This document shows, piece by piece, positions 1-8,756 of a stretch of 59,549 nt of DNA. Each line of letters begins with the position of its first letter. Position 1 is the stretch's first letter. Both the position numbers and the translations under genes were made by a program. Location of the stretch: NCBI RefSeq assembly GCF_013450295.1, contig NZ_SKBR01000006.1, positions 1 through 59,549 of the forward strand, read 5' to 3'. Below the pieces are notes generated by a model. The model did no database searches. It had not been told where the DNA came from and saw only the letters and a list, made by a program, of their open reading frames with translations. Source of the DNA: Streptomyces sp. AJS327. GTDB taxonomy: Bacteria > Actinomycetota > Actinomycetes > Streptomycetales > Streptomycetaceae.

Positions 1-1
1 A

Positions 2-51
2 GCTGGCCGCGTGGCCCCGACTCCCGCCCGGTCGGGCGGGGTTCGGCCAGC
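2..51 (-). terminator. Nested hairpin downstream of the betaine-binding protein gene
   Basis: Outer arms GCTGGCC (2-8) and GGCCAGC (45-51) enclose a perfect 8-bp inner stem, CCCGCCCG (23-30) and CGGGCGGG (33-40), with a 2-base loop. It lies just past the stop of the minus-strand binding-protein gene and has no T tract, as is usual for actinobacterial terminators. It is read as the operon terminator by inference. Confidence 0.6.
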
Positions 52-62
52 GCGGCCCGGTG

Positions 63-1016
63 TCACTTCTTCGGGATCCACTTCTCCCAGGTGGACTTGT
101 TCGCCTTGATCCACTTCTCGGCGGCCTGCTCGGGCTTCATGCCCTCACCGGCGATCATCTTGGCGACCTCGTTCTGGTCGTTGGTCGTCCACTTGAACTT
201 CTTCAGGAACTTCGCCGCGTCGCTGCCGCCCTCGGCGAACTCGCGGTTGAGGAACTTCTCCAGCTGGTTGGTCTCGTAGCCGCAGGTCGCCTTCTCCTCC
301 GGGACCTCACAGCCCGGGGTGTGCTTCGGCAGCTTGACCTCGACCATGTCGATCTCGTTGTTCATCCACTGCGGCTCCCACCAGTAGGTGAGGAACGGCT
401 TCTTGGCCTTGTACAGCCGCTGGATCTCCTTCAGGTGCGCGGCCTCGGTGCCGGTCGGCACGTGCTTGAAGTTCAGCTTGTGGTTCTTGATCAGGCCCTT
501 GTCGTGCTGCGAGTACGACGGGGCGGCGCCCATGAAGTGGCCCTTGCCGCCGCTCTCCGGGGTCTTGAAGTCGTCGGCGAACTTGTTGAGGTTCTTGACG
601 TCCGTGACCTCGGGGTTCTTGTCCGCGTAGTACTTCGGCACGAACCAGCCGATGTGGCCGACGACGCCGAGGTCACCGCCGGAGACGACGGTCTTCTTCT
701 CGTCGACGTACTTCTTCTCCTTCTTGGGGACGCCGTGCCAGTCCTCCAGGATGGCGTCCGCCTTGCCGCTGTTCAGCGCGTCGAAGGCGACCGGCTCGTC
801 CATCTGCTTGGCCTCGACCTTGACGTCGAGCTCGTCCTCCATGAGCTTCTTCACGACCGCGGCGTTGGCCGTGGCGCCCACCCAGGACGGCTCGGCCAGC
901 ACGACCTTGTCGCTGCCACCGGCGGAGGTGTCCGCGGCGCCACAGGCGGTCAGGGAGAGGGCGCCGACGATGCCGACGCCGGCGAAGGCGATCTTGTGGG
1001 TACGGGTGAGAATCAT
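63..1016 (-). CDS. Glycine betaine/proline-type ABC transporter substrate-binding lipoprotein
   Basis: This 317-residue OpuAC-type protein binds glycine betaine or a related quaternary amine outside the membrane and delivers it to the permease encoded upstream. The N-terminus has a basic start, a hydrophobic segment and a lipobox (L-T-A-C), so it should be a lipoprotein. Trp-containing motifs suited to an aromatic ligand cage are visible (EPSWVG, EDWHG, WWEPQW). The ATG at 1016 was chosen because it begins the signal peptide; an upstream extension would precede it with Pro/Arg-rich sequence. It is the last gene of the betaine block, separated from the permease gene by 163 bp holding three strong hairpins, which may set a different mRNA level for the binding protein. 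Exact ligand (betaine, choline or proline betaine) cannot be decided from sequence. Confidence 0.9.
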   Translation of the reverse strand: MILTRTHKIAFAGVGIVGALSLTACGAADTSAGGSDKVVLAEPSWVGATANAAVVKKLMEDELDVKVEAKQMDEPVAFDALNSGKADAILEDWHGVPKKEKKYVDEKKTVVSGGDLGVVGHIGWFVPKYYADKNPEVTDVKNLNKFADDFKTPESGGKGHFMGAAPSYSQHDKGLIKNHKLNFKHVPTGTEAAHLKEIQRLYKAKKPFLTYWWEPQWMNNEIDMVEVKLPKHTPGCEVPEEKATCGYETNQLEKFLNREFAEGGSDAAKFLKKFKWTTNDQNEVAKMIAGEGMKPEQAAEKWIKANKSTWEKWIPKK

Positions 1017-1042
1017 GTGACTTCGTCTTCTCTTCTCGGGTG

Positions 1043-1172
1043 GCGGGCGGATGGGCTCCGCCCGCGCGGGGGGTGTGGGGGTGTCCCCGTCGCCCGGGAT
1101 CACCGGGGGGTGCGGGCGACGGGGGCGGTCTTCGGCGGGCCCACGGCGGGCCCGGGTGGGGTCCGCCGTGGG
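1043..1172 (-). promoter_or_regulatory. Three consecutive perfect stem-loops between permease and binding-protein genes
   Basis: Three perfect inverted repeats fill the intercistronic gap: CCCACGGCGG (1140-1149) with CCGCCGTGGG (1163-1172); CCCCGTCGCCCG (1085-1096) with CGGGCGACGGGG (1113-1124); GCGGGCGGA (1043-1051) with TCCGCCCGC (1057-1065). They would form in order after the permease stop in the minus-strand transcript. Partial termination or 3'-end stabilisation is the likely role, by analogy with other binding-protein operons; this is inference. Confidence 0.65.
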
Positions 1173-1179
1173 CTCCGGG

Positions 1180-3258
1180 TCAGGTCCGGGCGCGCCGGTG
1201 CGCGGGCTGGGTCAGCCGGTCGAGCAGGATGCCCAGGCAGACGATGGCGATGCCGGAGGGCAGGCCCTGCGCGAGGTTGCCCTTGGACAGGCCCTGCACC
1301 ACGTCGTAGCCGAGCGAACCGCCGCCGATCAGACCGGCGATGACGACCATCGACAGCACCAGCACGACGCCCTGGTTGACGCCGACCAGCAACGCCTTGC
1401 GGGCGAGCGGGAGTTGCACCTGGAACAGCTGCTGCCGTCCGGTGGCGCCCAGCGAGCGGGACGCCTCCATCGCCGCCGGGTCCACGTGGCGCAGCGCCTG
1501 CGCGGTGATCCGGATGACGGCCGGTGAGGCGTAGATGACCGCGGCGATGATGCCCGCGGTGCGTCCGAGGCCGACCAGCGCGATGACCGGGATCAGGTAG
1601 ACGAACTGCGGCATGGTCTGCATGGTGTCGAGCACCGGGCGGAGGATCCGCTCGGCGCGGTCCACTCGCGCCGACAGGACGCCGACGAGCAGGCCGACGA
1701 GCACGGTGAGCACCAGCGCCGCGAGGACCTGGGAGAGCGTGTCCATCGACTTGGCCCAGAGGCCCATCGATCCGGCCAGGCCCAGCGAGACGAGGGCGGT
1801 GAGCGCCGCCCGCCAGGTGCCGACCAGCCAGCCGATGACGGCGGCCAGCAGCGCCAGCGCCCACCACGGGGTGGCGGTCAGCCCGTCCCGCAGCGGGTTG
1901 AGCACGTGCTCGGTGAAGCCCTGTGCCCAGGTCACGGTGCCACCCAGCACGGGGATGCCGGAGCCGAGGTGGTCGGTGCACCAGTCGACGGCGCTCTGGA
2001 GCGAGTCGGTGATGTCCACCGTCCAGGCCGTGGGCCAGAACCTCTCCCCGATCGCCGTGCCGACGGCGGCGAACAGCGCGAACAGGGCCACCACCAGGCC
2101 CCAGACGCCGAGCCGCACCCGGGCCAGCATCCGCGAGGTGCCCGCCGCGACGGAGTCGTCCAGCCGCTCCCCGGCCGCCGCCGTCGTGCGGTCGAGCAGC
2201 ACGGCGACGAGGACGACCGCGATGCCCGCGGTGAGGGCGGTGCCGATGTCGAGGCTGCCGAGCGACTGGTAGATCTCGTCGCCGAGGCCGCCGGAGCCGA
2301 TGAGCGAGGCGAGCACGACCATCGACAGGCACATCATGATCGTCTGGTTGAGGCCGAGCATCATCTGCTTCCGCGCGAGCGGCACCCGCGCGGTCCACAG
2401 CCGCTGCCAGGCGCTGGAGCCGAGCGAGGTGGACGCCTCCAGCGCGGCCGGGTCGGCGCCGCGCAGCCCGAGCGAGGTGAGGCGGGCCATCGGCGGTGCG
2501 GCGTAGATGACGGTCGCGATCAGCGCCGAGGGGACGCCGATGCCGAACATCAGCACCAGCGGCAGCAGGTAGGCGAACGCCGGCATGACCTGCATGGTGT
2601 CGAACACCGGCCGCAGGATCCGCTCGCAGCGGTCGGAGAGCCCGGAGGCGAGGCCGAGCAGCAGGCCGACGGCGGCGGCGCACAGGACGGCGACGGCCAT
2701 CAGCGCCAGCGTCTCCATCGTGGGTTCCCACATGTCGAGCACGCCGCAGGCGACGAACACGCCGAGCGCGGTGGCGGCGGTGCGCAGCGCGCGGCGGGAG
2801 AGGTCGGAGCCTCCGGCCGCCCAGGCGGTGAGCGTGCCGACCAGGGTGACGCCGATCCAGCCCATGGACTCCAGCAGTTCCAGGATGGAGTCGTAGGAGC
2901 TGTCCGCGAAGTTGCTGATGTGCAGCAGGAAGTAGAGGAACAGTGGGCTGGTCTCGCGGTTGTCGACCAGCCAGTTGTCCAGGTCGGTCAGCGGCGTCTC
3001 GATGTCGAAGGTGAGCGCGCTGGGCCATCCGGCGCTGTCGGTGAGGCTGGCGCTGACGACGACGAGCAGCACGGCCGCGGTCAGCAGCAGCGCCCGGGGG
3101 TTCCCGGCCATCCGGGAGAGCGTGCCGGGCGCCGGGGAGCCGTCGGCCTCGGAGCCGCGGCCCGGCGTGGACCGGTGCTCACCCTTGGCGGGGCGCTGGC
3201 CGCCCTTGCCGTTCTTGTCGCTCTTGCCGCCGGTGGGCGGCGCGGTGGAGGTACTCAC
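1180..3258 (-). CDS. Fused double glycine betaine ABC transporter permease (ProW-like tandem)
   Basis: This 692-residue integral membrane protein contains two homologous BPD_transp_1 permease halves in one chain, so it can supply both channel subunits. Each half has its own EAA-type loop that docks on the ATPase: one reads GADPAALEAS...VPLARKQ and the second HVDPAAMEAS...LPLARKA. An N-terminal segment of about 45 residues is charged and Gly/Ser-rich and probably cytoplasmic. The GTG start at 3258 follows a strong GGGGGAGG ribosome site. The usual ProW/OpuAB subunit is about half this length and works as a homodimer. It sits 64 bp after the ATPase gene and is presumably cotranscribed with it. 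Confidence 0.9.
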   Translation of the reverse strand: MSTSTAPPTGGKSDKNGKGGQRPAKGEHRSTPGRGSEADGSPAPGTLSRMAGNPRALLLTAAVLLVVVSASLTDSAGWPSALTFDIETPLTDLDNWLVDNRETSPLFLYFLLHISNFADSSYDSILELLESMGWIGVTLVGTLTAWAAGGSDLSRRALRTAATALGVFVACGVLDMWEPTMETLALMAVAVLCAAAVGLLLGLASGLSDRCERILRPVFDTMQVMPAFAYLLPLVLMFGIGVPSALIATVIYAAPPMARLTSLGLRGADPAALEASTSLGSSAWQRLWTARVPLARKQMMLGLNQTIMMCLSMVVLASLIGSGGLGDEIYQSLGSLDIGTALTAGIAVVLVAVLLDRTTAAAGERLDDSVAAGTSRMLARVRLGVWGLVVALFALFAAVGTAIGERFWPTAWTVDITDSLQSAVDWCTDHLGSGIPVLGGTVTWAQGFTEHVLNPLRDGLTATPWWALALLAAVIGWLVGTWRAALTALVSLGLAGSMGLWAKSMDTLSQVLAALVLTVLVGLLVGVLSARVDRAERILRPVLDTMQTMPQFVYLIPVIALVGLGRTAGIIAAVIYASPAVIRITAQALRHVDPAAMEASRSLGATGRQQLFQVQLPLARKALLVGVNQGVVLVLSMVVIAGLIGGGSLGYDVVQGLSKGNLAQGLPSGIAIVCLGILLDRLTQPAHRRART

Positions 3259-3322
3259 GCGGTCCTCCCCCGGTCGGTGGCCCGGTCGCTGACCGACCGG
3301 GCGGCGCTGGTGTGGGAGGCGC

Positions 3323-4423
3323 TCATACGCCGGCCACCTCCTCGTCCCGGCCGGTCGCGGCGGTGTCCCGGGTGACTCCCGCGACGACGCCGAGCAGCTG
3401 GGCGTGGTCGACGACGCCCAGGGTGCGGCCGTCGTCCACGACGCGGCAGTGCTCGCCGCTGCGCGCCACGGCCTCGATGGCCTCGGAGACCAGGGTGCCG
3501 GGGGCGAGCGCGGGGCCGGTCTCGGCCTCCGCGCCGGTGGCGGGGCGCATCGCGCGGCGCACCGAGATCACGTCCTGCCGGGGCACGTCGCGCACGAAGT
3601 CGCGGACGTAGTCGTCGGCCGGGTTGGCGACGATCTCCTCGGGGGTGCCGAGCTGGACGATCTCGCCGCCGCGCATCAGCGCGATGCGATCGCCGAGCCG
3701 CAGGGCCTCGCTGAGGTCGTGCGTGATGAAGATCATCGTCCGGCCCTCCTCGTGGTGGAGCCGGATGACCTCCTCCTGCATGTCGCGGCGGATCAGCGGG
3801 TCGAGGGCGCTGAACGGTTCGTCGAACAGGAGGACCTCGGGGTCGACGGCGAGGGCGCGGGCGAGGCCGACGCGCTGCTGCTGCCCGCCGGAGAGCTGCC
3901 CGGGGCGGCGGTCGCCGAGTCCGGCGAGGCCGACCTTCTCCACCATCTCGGCGGCGCGGGCGCGGCGTCCGGCCTTGTCCATGCCCTGGATCTCCAGGCC
4001 GTAGGCGACGTTGTCGGTCACCGTGCGGTGCGGCAGCAGCCCGAAGTTCTGGAACACCATCGAGGCGCGGTGGCGCCGGAGCTGGCGGAGCGCGTCCTTG
4101 TCCATGGCGCGCACGTCGTCGCCGTCGAACGCCACGGTGCCGTGGGTGGGTTCGATGAGCCGGGTGAGGCAGCGCACCAGGGTCGACTTGCCGGAGCCGG
4201 AGAGGCCCATGACCACGAAGACCTCGCCCCGGTGCACGTCGAAGGAGACGTCCCGGACGGCCGCGGTGCAGCCGGTGCGCTCGGTCAGCTCGGGTCCGGT
4301 CAGTCCGCGCAGCTCCTCGTTGGCCGGGACGCGGTCGGCCTTCGGGCCGAAGACCTTCCACAGCTCACGGACGGAGAAGACGGGCGCGCCCCCGTCGGCT
4401 GCGCGGCTGTCGGTATCGGACAT
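3323..4423 (-). CDS. Glycine betaine ABC transporter ATP-binding protein (ProV/OpuAA-like)
   Basis: This 366-residue ATPase powers uptake of betaine through the adjacent permease. Visible motifs are Walker A GLSGSGKST (73-81), Q-loop FQNFGLLPH (about 124-132), ABC signature LSGGQQQ (177-183), Walker B LLFDEP (198-203) and switch His235. The N-terminal 60 residues match the ProV-specific extension before the first strand. The C-terminus keeps a single CBS-like half (VVDDGRTLGVVDHAQLLGVV) rather than the two full CBS repeats that sense ionic strength in OpuA, so osmotic sensing may differ. Its ATG shares a base with the GMC oxidoreductase stop (TGATG), which implies translational coupling; GGGAGG lies just upstream. 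Confidence 0.92.
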   Translation of the reverse strand: MSDTDSRAADGGAPVFSVRELWKVFGPKADRVPANEELRGLTGPELTERTGCTAAVRDVSFDVHRGEVFVVMGLSGSGKSTLVRCLTRLIEPTHGTVAFDGDDVRAMDKDALRQLRRHRASMVFQNFGLLPHRTVTDNVAYGLEIQGMDKAGRRARAAEMVEKVGLAGLGDRRPGQLSGGQQQRVGLARALAVDPEVLLFDEPFSALDPLIRRDMQEEVIRLHHEEGRTMIFITHDLSEALRLGDRIALMRGGEIVQLGTPEEIVANPADDYVRDFVRDVPRQDVISVRRAMRPATGAEAETGPALAPGTLVSEAIEAVARSGEHCRVVDDGRTLGVVDHAQLLGVVAGVTRDTAATGRDEEVAGV

Positions 4424-5970
4424 CAGGCAACACCTCCCGGTGTCGTGGCGGCATCGTTCCGGATGAGATCGACCGCCTTCTCACCGGTCATCAGGACTCC
4501 GATCATCGGGTTGACGGCGGGCATGGTCGGGAAGACAGAGGCATCGGCGATCCGGATGCCCTGGAGGCCACGGATCTTCAACTCAGGGTCGACAACGGCG
4601 AGTTCGTCGTCCTTCGCGCCCATCCGGCAGGTGCCCGCCGGGTGGTAGACGGTGTTGGCGGCCTTCCGCACCAGCTCGCTGATCTCGGCGTCATCGGTCA
4701 CCTCCGGGCCGGGGAAGACCTCGCGCTTGAGCCAGGACGCGAAGGGCTGGGCCTCCGCGACGCGGCGGGCGAGCTTGACGCCGTCCACGAGGGTGCGGCC
4801 GTCGTAGTCGTCCTCGTCCTCGAAGTAGCGGAAGTCCAGGGCGGGTTTGACCTCCGGGTCGGCCGAGGTGAGGTACAGCCGCCCGCGCGCCCGGGACTTG
4901 GGGATGTTCGGCGTCATCGACACTCCGTGCTCGGGCCGTTCGTAGCCCAGTCGCTCGGGGTGGTCGGTGAACGGGATCTGGTAGAAGTGGAACATCAGGT
5001 CGGGGCCCTGGTGTTCGGGGTCACGCTTCACGAACAGCCCGGCGTCCGAGTCCATCGCTGAGTTGCCGGGCAGCGGCCCGTGGGTCTCCCAGACGACCAC
5101 CGACTCCGGGTGGTCCAGCAGGTTCTCGCCGACGCCCGGCAGGTCCGCCACCACCGGGATGCCCAGCGCCTCCAGGTCCGTGGCGGGGCCGATCCCGGAG
5201 TGCAGCAGCAGCCGGGGGGTGTCCACCGCACCGGCGCAGACCAGCACCTCCCGGTCGGCGCGTATCAGCCGCTCGACGCCGTCCGTCCCGCGCACGTGCA
5301 CGCCGGTGGCGCGGGTACCGTCCAGTTCCAGCCGGAACGCCCAGGTCTCCAGCAGAATGTCCAGGTTGGGGCGGTCACCGGCCTCCATATGCGGGTGGAG
5401 GTAGGCGACGGAGGCGGAGGAGCGCTTGTTGTCCTCCGGGTGATAGGCGAGGTCGAAGAAACCGACGCCCTCCTCGAACGGCCGGTCGTTGAAGCCGACC
5501 ACCTCGGGGACGCCCAGGGCCTCCCTGGTGGCCTCGATCCAGTCGCTGGCGATGGCGTTCTGGTCCTTCTTCGCGACCCGCACCACGTTGTTGCGGAGCT
5601 TGCCGAAGTACGGCTCCATCGCGGCGGCGCCCCAGCCCGCCGCGCCGTTGCTCTCCCACTCGTCCCAGTCGGAGGGCAGCGGCTTGAAGGAGATCAGCGT
5701 GTTGTGCGACGAGCAGCCACCGAGCACCTTGGCGCGGCTGTGCAGGATGTGGGAGTTGCCGCGCGGCTGTTCGGTGGTCGGGTACTCGTAGTCGAGCTCG
5801 CCACCGAGGAGACCGAGCCAGCGGCGCAGGGTCAGCACCTCGGGCCGGTCGATGTCGGAGGGGCCACCCTCGATGAGGGCGACACGGACGTCGGGGTCCT
5901 CGGTGAGCCGTGAGGCGATCACCGAGCCCGCCGTTCCGCCACCGACGATGACGTAGTCGTAGCTGGACAT
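4423..5970 (-). CDS. betA: GMC-family FAD oxidoreductase, probable choline dehydrogenase
   Basis: This 515-residue flavoenzyme of the glucose-methanol-choline family probably oxidises choline to betaine aldehyde. The N-terminal FAD fold has GGGTAG (10-15) and an acidic end to strand 2 (IEGG). The C-terminal GMC domain carries the catalytic pair His443 (in YHPAGTCRMG) and Asn487 (in NPMIGVLMTG). It is somewhat shorter than E. coli BetA (about 556 residues). The ATG at 5970 has AAGGAG upstream. The assignment to choline rests on context: a betaine-aldehyde-type dehydrogenase lies upstream and a betaine transporter is coupled downstream. The family also includes other alcohol oxidases, so the substrate is inferred. 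Confidence 0.8.
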   Translation of the reverse strand: MSSYDYVIVGGGTAGSVIASRLTEDPDVRVALIEGGPSDIDRPEVLTLRRWLGLLGGELDYEYPTTEQPRGNSHILHSRAKVLGGCSSHNTLISFKPLPSDWDEWESNGAAGWGAAAMEPYFGKLRNNVVRVAKKDQNAIASDWIEATREALGVPEVVGFNDRPFEEGVGFFDLAYHPEDNKRSSASVAYLHPHMEAGDRPNLDILLETWAFRLELDGTRATGVHVRGTDGVERLIRADREVLVCAGAVDTPRLLLHSGIGPATDLEALGIPVVADLPGVGENLLDHPESVVVWETHGPLPGNSAMDSDAGLFVKRDPEHQGPDLMFHFYQIPFTDHPERLGYERPEHGVSMTPNIPKSRARGRLYLTSADPEVKPALDFRYFEDEDDYDGRTLVDGVKLARRVAEAQPFASWLKREVFPGPEVTDDAEISELVRKAANTVYHPAGTCRMGAKDDELAVVDPELKIRGLQGIRIADASVFPTMPAVNPMIGVLMTGEKAVDLIRNDAATTPGGVA

Positions 5971-6093
5971 AGGGGGGTTGCTCCTTGAGGATCCACGCGC
6001 CTCACCGCGCGTGCTCGGGTTGCCGGGTGGGGGCCCGGCCGGTCCCGGGGCGGGGCCCGGCCCCCGGGTAGGGGCGGGCCGTCACTCCGGGTG

Positions 6094-6163
6094 GTGGCGG
6101 GCCGGGGTGTGCCCGCCACGGTGGCGACCGCCGCCCGGCCTCGTGTGGCCGGCGGCGGTCGCC
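6094..6163 (-). terminator. Two hairpins between aldehyde dehydrogenase and GMC oxidoreductase genes
   Basis: GGCGACCGCCG (6123-6133) pairs with CGGCGGTCGCC (6153-6163), and the stem continues inward with one bulge. A second perfect stem, GTGGCGGGC (6094-6102) with GCCCGCCAC (6111-6119), follows directly. Both lie within 85 bp after the aldehyde dehydrogenase stop, so some transcripts may end here and the GMC gene may have its own promoter. Confidence 0.55.
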
Positions 6164-6178
6164 GTGCTCAGTGCCGCG

Positions 6179-7678
6179 TCAGCCGCCGAACCAGCGGACC
6201 GGGGCGGGCCGCAGGTTCTCGTAGACGTGCTTGGTCTCGCGGTACTCGGCCAGTCCGTGCGGGCCGAGTTCGCGACCGATGCCGGACTTGCCGAATCCGC
6301 CCCACTCGGCCTGCGGCAGGTAGGGGTGGAAGTCGTTGATCCAGACGGTGCCGTGCCGGAGGCGTCCGGCGACCCGCCGGGCCCGTGCGGTGTCTCGGGA
6401 GAAGACGGCGCCCGCCAGCCCGTACTCGGTGTCGTTGGCCAGCGCCACGGCCTCGTCCTCGGTACGGAAGGTCTCCACCGTCAGGATCGGGCCGAAGGTC
6501 TCCTCGCGGATCACGGTCATCTCACGGGTGCAGTGGTCCAGCACCGTCGGAAGGTAGAAGTAGCCGCTGGCCGGGCGCTTCTCGGAGGGCTCGGGGCGGG
6601 CTCCGCCGCAGCGCAGCGTGGCGCCCTCGGCCAGCGCCCCGGCCACGTACGCCTCGGTCTTCTCCAGCTGCTGGCGGGAGACGAGCGGGCCGCACTCCAC
6701 GCCCTCCTCGGTGCCGCGGCCGAGCCGGATCCGCTGGGCGCGCGCCACCAGTTCGGCGACGAAGCGGTCCCGCACGGACTCCTCGACGATAAGCCGGGCA
6801 CCGGCCGAGCAGACCTGGCCGCTGTGGATGAAGGCGGCGTTCAGCGCCTGGTCGACGGCGGTGTCGAAGCCCTCCTCGGTCGCGCAGGCGTCCGCGAAGA
6901 CCACGTTGGGGTTCTTGCCGCCGAGTTCGAGCGCGAGTTTCTTTACGGTCGGGACGGCGGCCTGGGCCACCTTGACGCCGCTGGGCAGGCCGCCGGTGAA
7001 GGAGACGAGGTCCACGTCGGGGTGCTCGGACATCCGGGCGCCCACCGGGTCACCGGCTCCGGTCACCAGGTTCGCCACCCCGGCGGGGACTCCGGCCTCG
7101 GCGAGCAGCCGGAAGAGGTGAATCGTGGAGAGCGGGGTCACCTCGCTCGGCTTGAGCACCAGGGTGTCACCCGCGGCGAGCGCCGGGGCCACCTTCCAAC
7201 TGGCCTGGAGCAGCGGGTAGTTCCACGGGGTGATCATCGCGCAGACGCCCACCGGCTCGTGCGTGACGACGCTGTGCACCTCGGCGCTGCCCGCGTCGAC
7301 CACCCGGCCGGTCTCGTTGACCACCAGGTCGGCGAAGTACCGGAAGGCGGCGGTGACGTCGTCGACGTCGACCCGGCCCTCCTCCAGCGTCTTGCCGGTG
7401 TCCCGGGACTCGGTCAGCGCGATCTCCTCGCGGTCGCGCTGGAGCAGTCCCGCGACGCGGCGCAGCACCTCGGCGCGCTCCGCGACGGGGGTGGCGGGCC
7501 AGTCCCCGGCGTCGAAGGCGCGCCGGGCGGCGTCGATCGCCGCGTCGGTGTCCGCCGCGTCGCTCTCCGCGACGACGGCGAGCGTGCTGGCGTCAGCGGG
7601 GTCGAGGACCTCGCGCGTTCCTCCGGCCGCGGCCGGACGCCACACACCGTCTATGTAGTTGCTCTCGTTGACGGACAC
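6179..7678 (-). CDS. betB: Aldehyde dehydrogenase, probable betaine aldehyde dehydrogenase
   Basis: This 499-residue NAD(P)-dependent aldehyde dehydrogenase probably turns betaine aldehyde into glycine betaine. The catalytic residues are visible: Asn153 in PWNYPL, general base Glu251 in LELGGKNP and nucleophile Cys290 in HSGQVCSAG. The coenzyme loop reads FTGGLPSG instead of the usual FTGS-x-x-x-G, a mild departure. Length is typical of the superfamily. The start is a GTG at 7678 with a GGAAGG site about 12 bases upstream. It heads the minus-strand betaine block and is followed by two hairpins before the GMC gene. Gamma-aminobutyraldehyde or other aldehydes are possible; betaine aldehyde is favoured by the neighbours. 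Confidence 0.8.
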   Translation of the reverse strand: MSVNESNYIDGVWRPAAAGGTREVLDPADASTLAVVAESDAADTDAAIDAARRAFDAGDWPATPVAERAEVLRRVAGLLQRDREEIALTESRDTGKTLEEGRVDVDDVTAAFRYFADLVVNETGRVVDAGSAEVHSVVTHEPVGVCAMITPWNYPLLQASWKVAPALAAGDTLVLKPSEVTPLSTIHLFRLLAEAGVPAGVANLVTGAGDPVGARMSEHPDVDLVSFTGGLPSGVKVAQAAVPTVKKLALELGGKNPNVVFADACATEEGFDTAVDQALNAAFIHSGQVCSAGARLIVEESVRDRFVAELVARAQRIRLGRGTEEGVECGPLVSRQQLEKTEAYVAGALAEGATLRCGGARPEPSEKRPASGYFYLPTVLDHCTREMTVIREETFGPILTVETFRTEDEAVALANDTEYGLAGAVFSRDTARARRVAGRLRHGTVWINDFHPYLPQAEWGGFGKSGIGRELGPHGLAEYRETKHVYENLRPAPVRWFGG

Positions 7679-8756
7679 CGTCTCGCTCTGCCTTCCTACC
7701 GCTCAGTTCCGCGTTCGGGCACCCCCCAATGCCGTGCCTGTGCGCCGCCCCGAACGTGGTTTACGACTTCAACCGGACGCACGGCAAAGAAGACCCCTGC
7801 CCCGCCGATCGGTTCCCATGTCGGCCGAACGAAAATAAGTGGCCTTCCTCACTTACCCAGACGCAACAGATCACTGCGAAACGTACGGCAAAAGGCGAAC
7901 ACTGATGACCAGTGCAGAAAATGTATAAACCGGGCAGAGTTGTCCGGCTTGCGTAACTGCGCGACAGCGTAGAGGCAAGGGCGCGGCAGAAAAAGAGCGG
8001 GCCGCCGAAGATCGTCACGGCGGGCGACGAACGGTGCCCGGATCGCGCGGAACGTACACCACGTTCCGGGCGTCACGACAGCCGTGCAGCGCACAGCCTC
8101 AGCACCCACCCCGGGCCCCGCCCGGCCCACGCGGCCACGACCCCGGGAACCGCCCCCGACCAGCCAGAACCCACCCGACGACCAGCTCAGGGACACCACC
8201 GGAACCCTCCCAACCGGATCACCGGCTCACCCCCGGATCACCCGGAGGGGACCCGCCCCGCCTTGGGGCACCCCGGTGACCGCGTCCGGCCACCGGCGGG
8301 CGGACGTGCCCCGCTGGCCGGATTCGACTGACCGGAAATCGACCACTCCCGGACCACCGGCGGACGCCGTGGACCCCCGCGTACGCACGGCCGACGCTGA
8401 TCGACATGCGGACCCCGCGCCCGATATCTACGGTTAACGCGGTATAGCCGATATCGCCGCCTCGCGTGGCGATATCGGGGACGCGACAGCCGACGGCGCC
8501 CGCCGGGCCGCCCGACACCCGAGCCACGGCCCGGACACGACCGACCGGCACGGCCGCGCGACCCGGCACCGACCCCACCCCTGACCCGCGTTCCCTCCCG
8601 GCGGCGCCCCCGTGGCGTTCGGCCCGCACGGGGCCGGAGCAGACAGGGCGGAGGGGAGAGGGGGCCGGGGGCTCCCGCCTCCGCCGGGCGCCCGCCGCGC
8701 GTCCGACCGCGTGACCGTTCGGTGGGGGGATACGGGGCGACCGGAGGTATCGAGCC
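7679..8756. other. 1.1-kb divergent intergenic region with several dyads
   Basis: No convincing gene is seen here. The 7780-7960 part is noticeably AT-richer than its surroundings and is the likely promoter zone for the betaine block. Dyads present are: AAGTGGCC-TTCC-TCACTT near 7840, CACTG-ATGAC-CAGTG (7900-7914), CGGAACGT-N5-ACGTTCCG (8048-8068), and a perfect 11-bp repeat CCGATATCGCC (8448-8458)/GGCGATATCGG (8468-8478), with another CCGATATC at 8421-8428. The regulator is unknown. Confidence 0.6.
8048..8068. promoter_or_regulatory. Palindromic operator candidate upstream of the betaine block
   Basis: CGGAACGT (8048-8055) and ACGTTCCG (8061-8068) are perfect 8-bp inverted arms with a 5-base spacer. 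The size and spacing suit a dimeric TetR- or GntR-type repressor, but no such regulator is encoded next to it. It lies about 370 bp upstream of the aldehyde dehydrogenase start, so its target is uncertain. Confidence 0.4.

Noticed and set aside
1100..3375. Long open frames on both strands over the permease gene
   Set aside because: They are Arg/Ala/His-rich frame shadows of the permease gene without family resemblance or ribosome sites; long antisense frames are expected at this GC content.
5978..7972. A 664-codon plus-strand frame antisense to the aldehyde dehydrogenase gene
   Set aside because: Composition is typical of the complement of a high-GC gene and no motif is recognisable; the minus-strand gene has all catalytic residues.
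7761..8018. 85-codon minus-strand frame upstream of the aldehyde dehydrogenase gene
   Set aside because: It uses many codons with A/T in third position, unlike the genome's genes, and has no ribosome site or recognisable motif.
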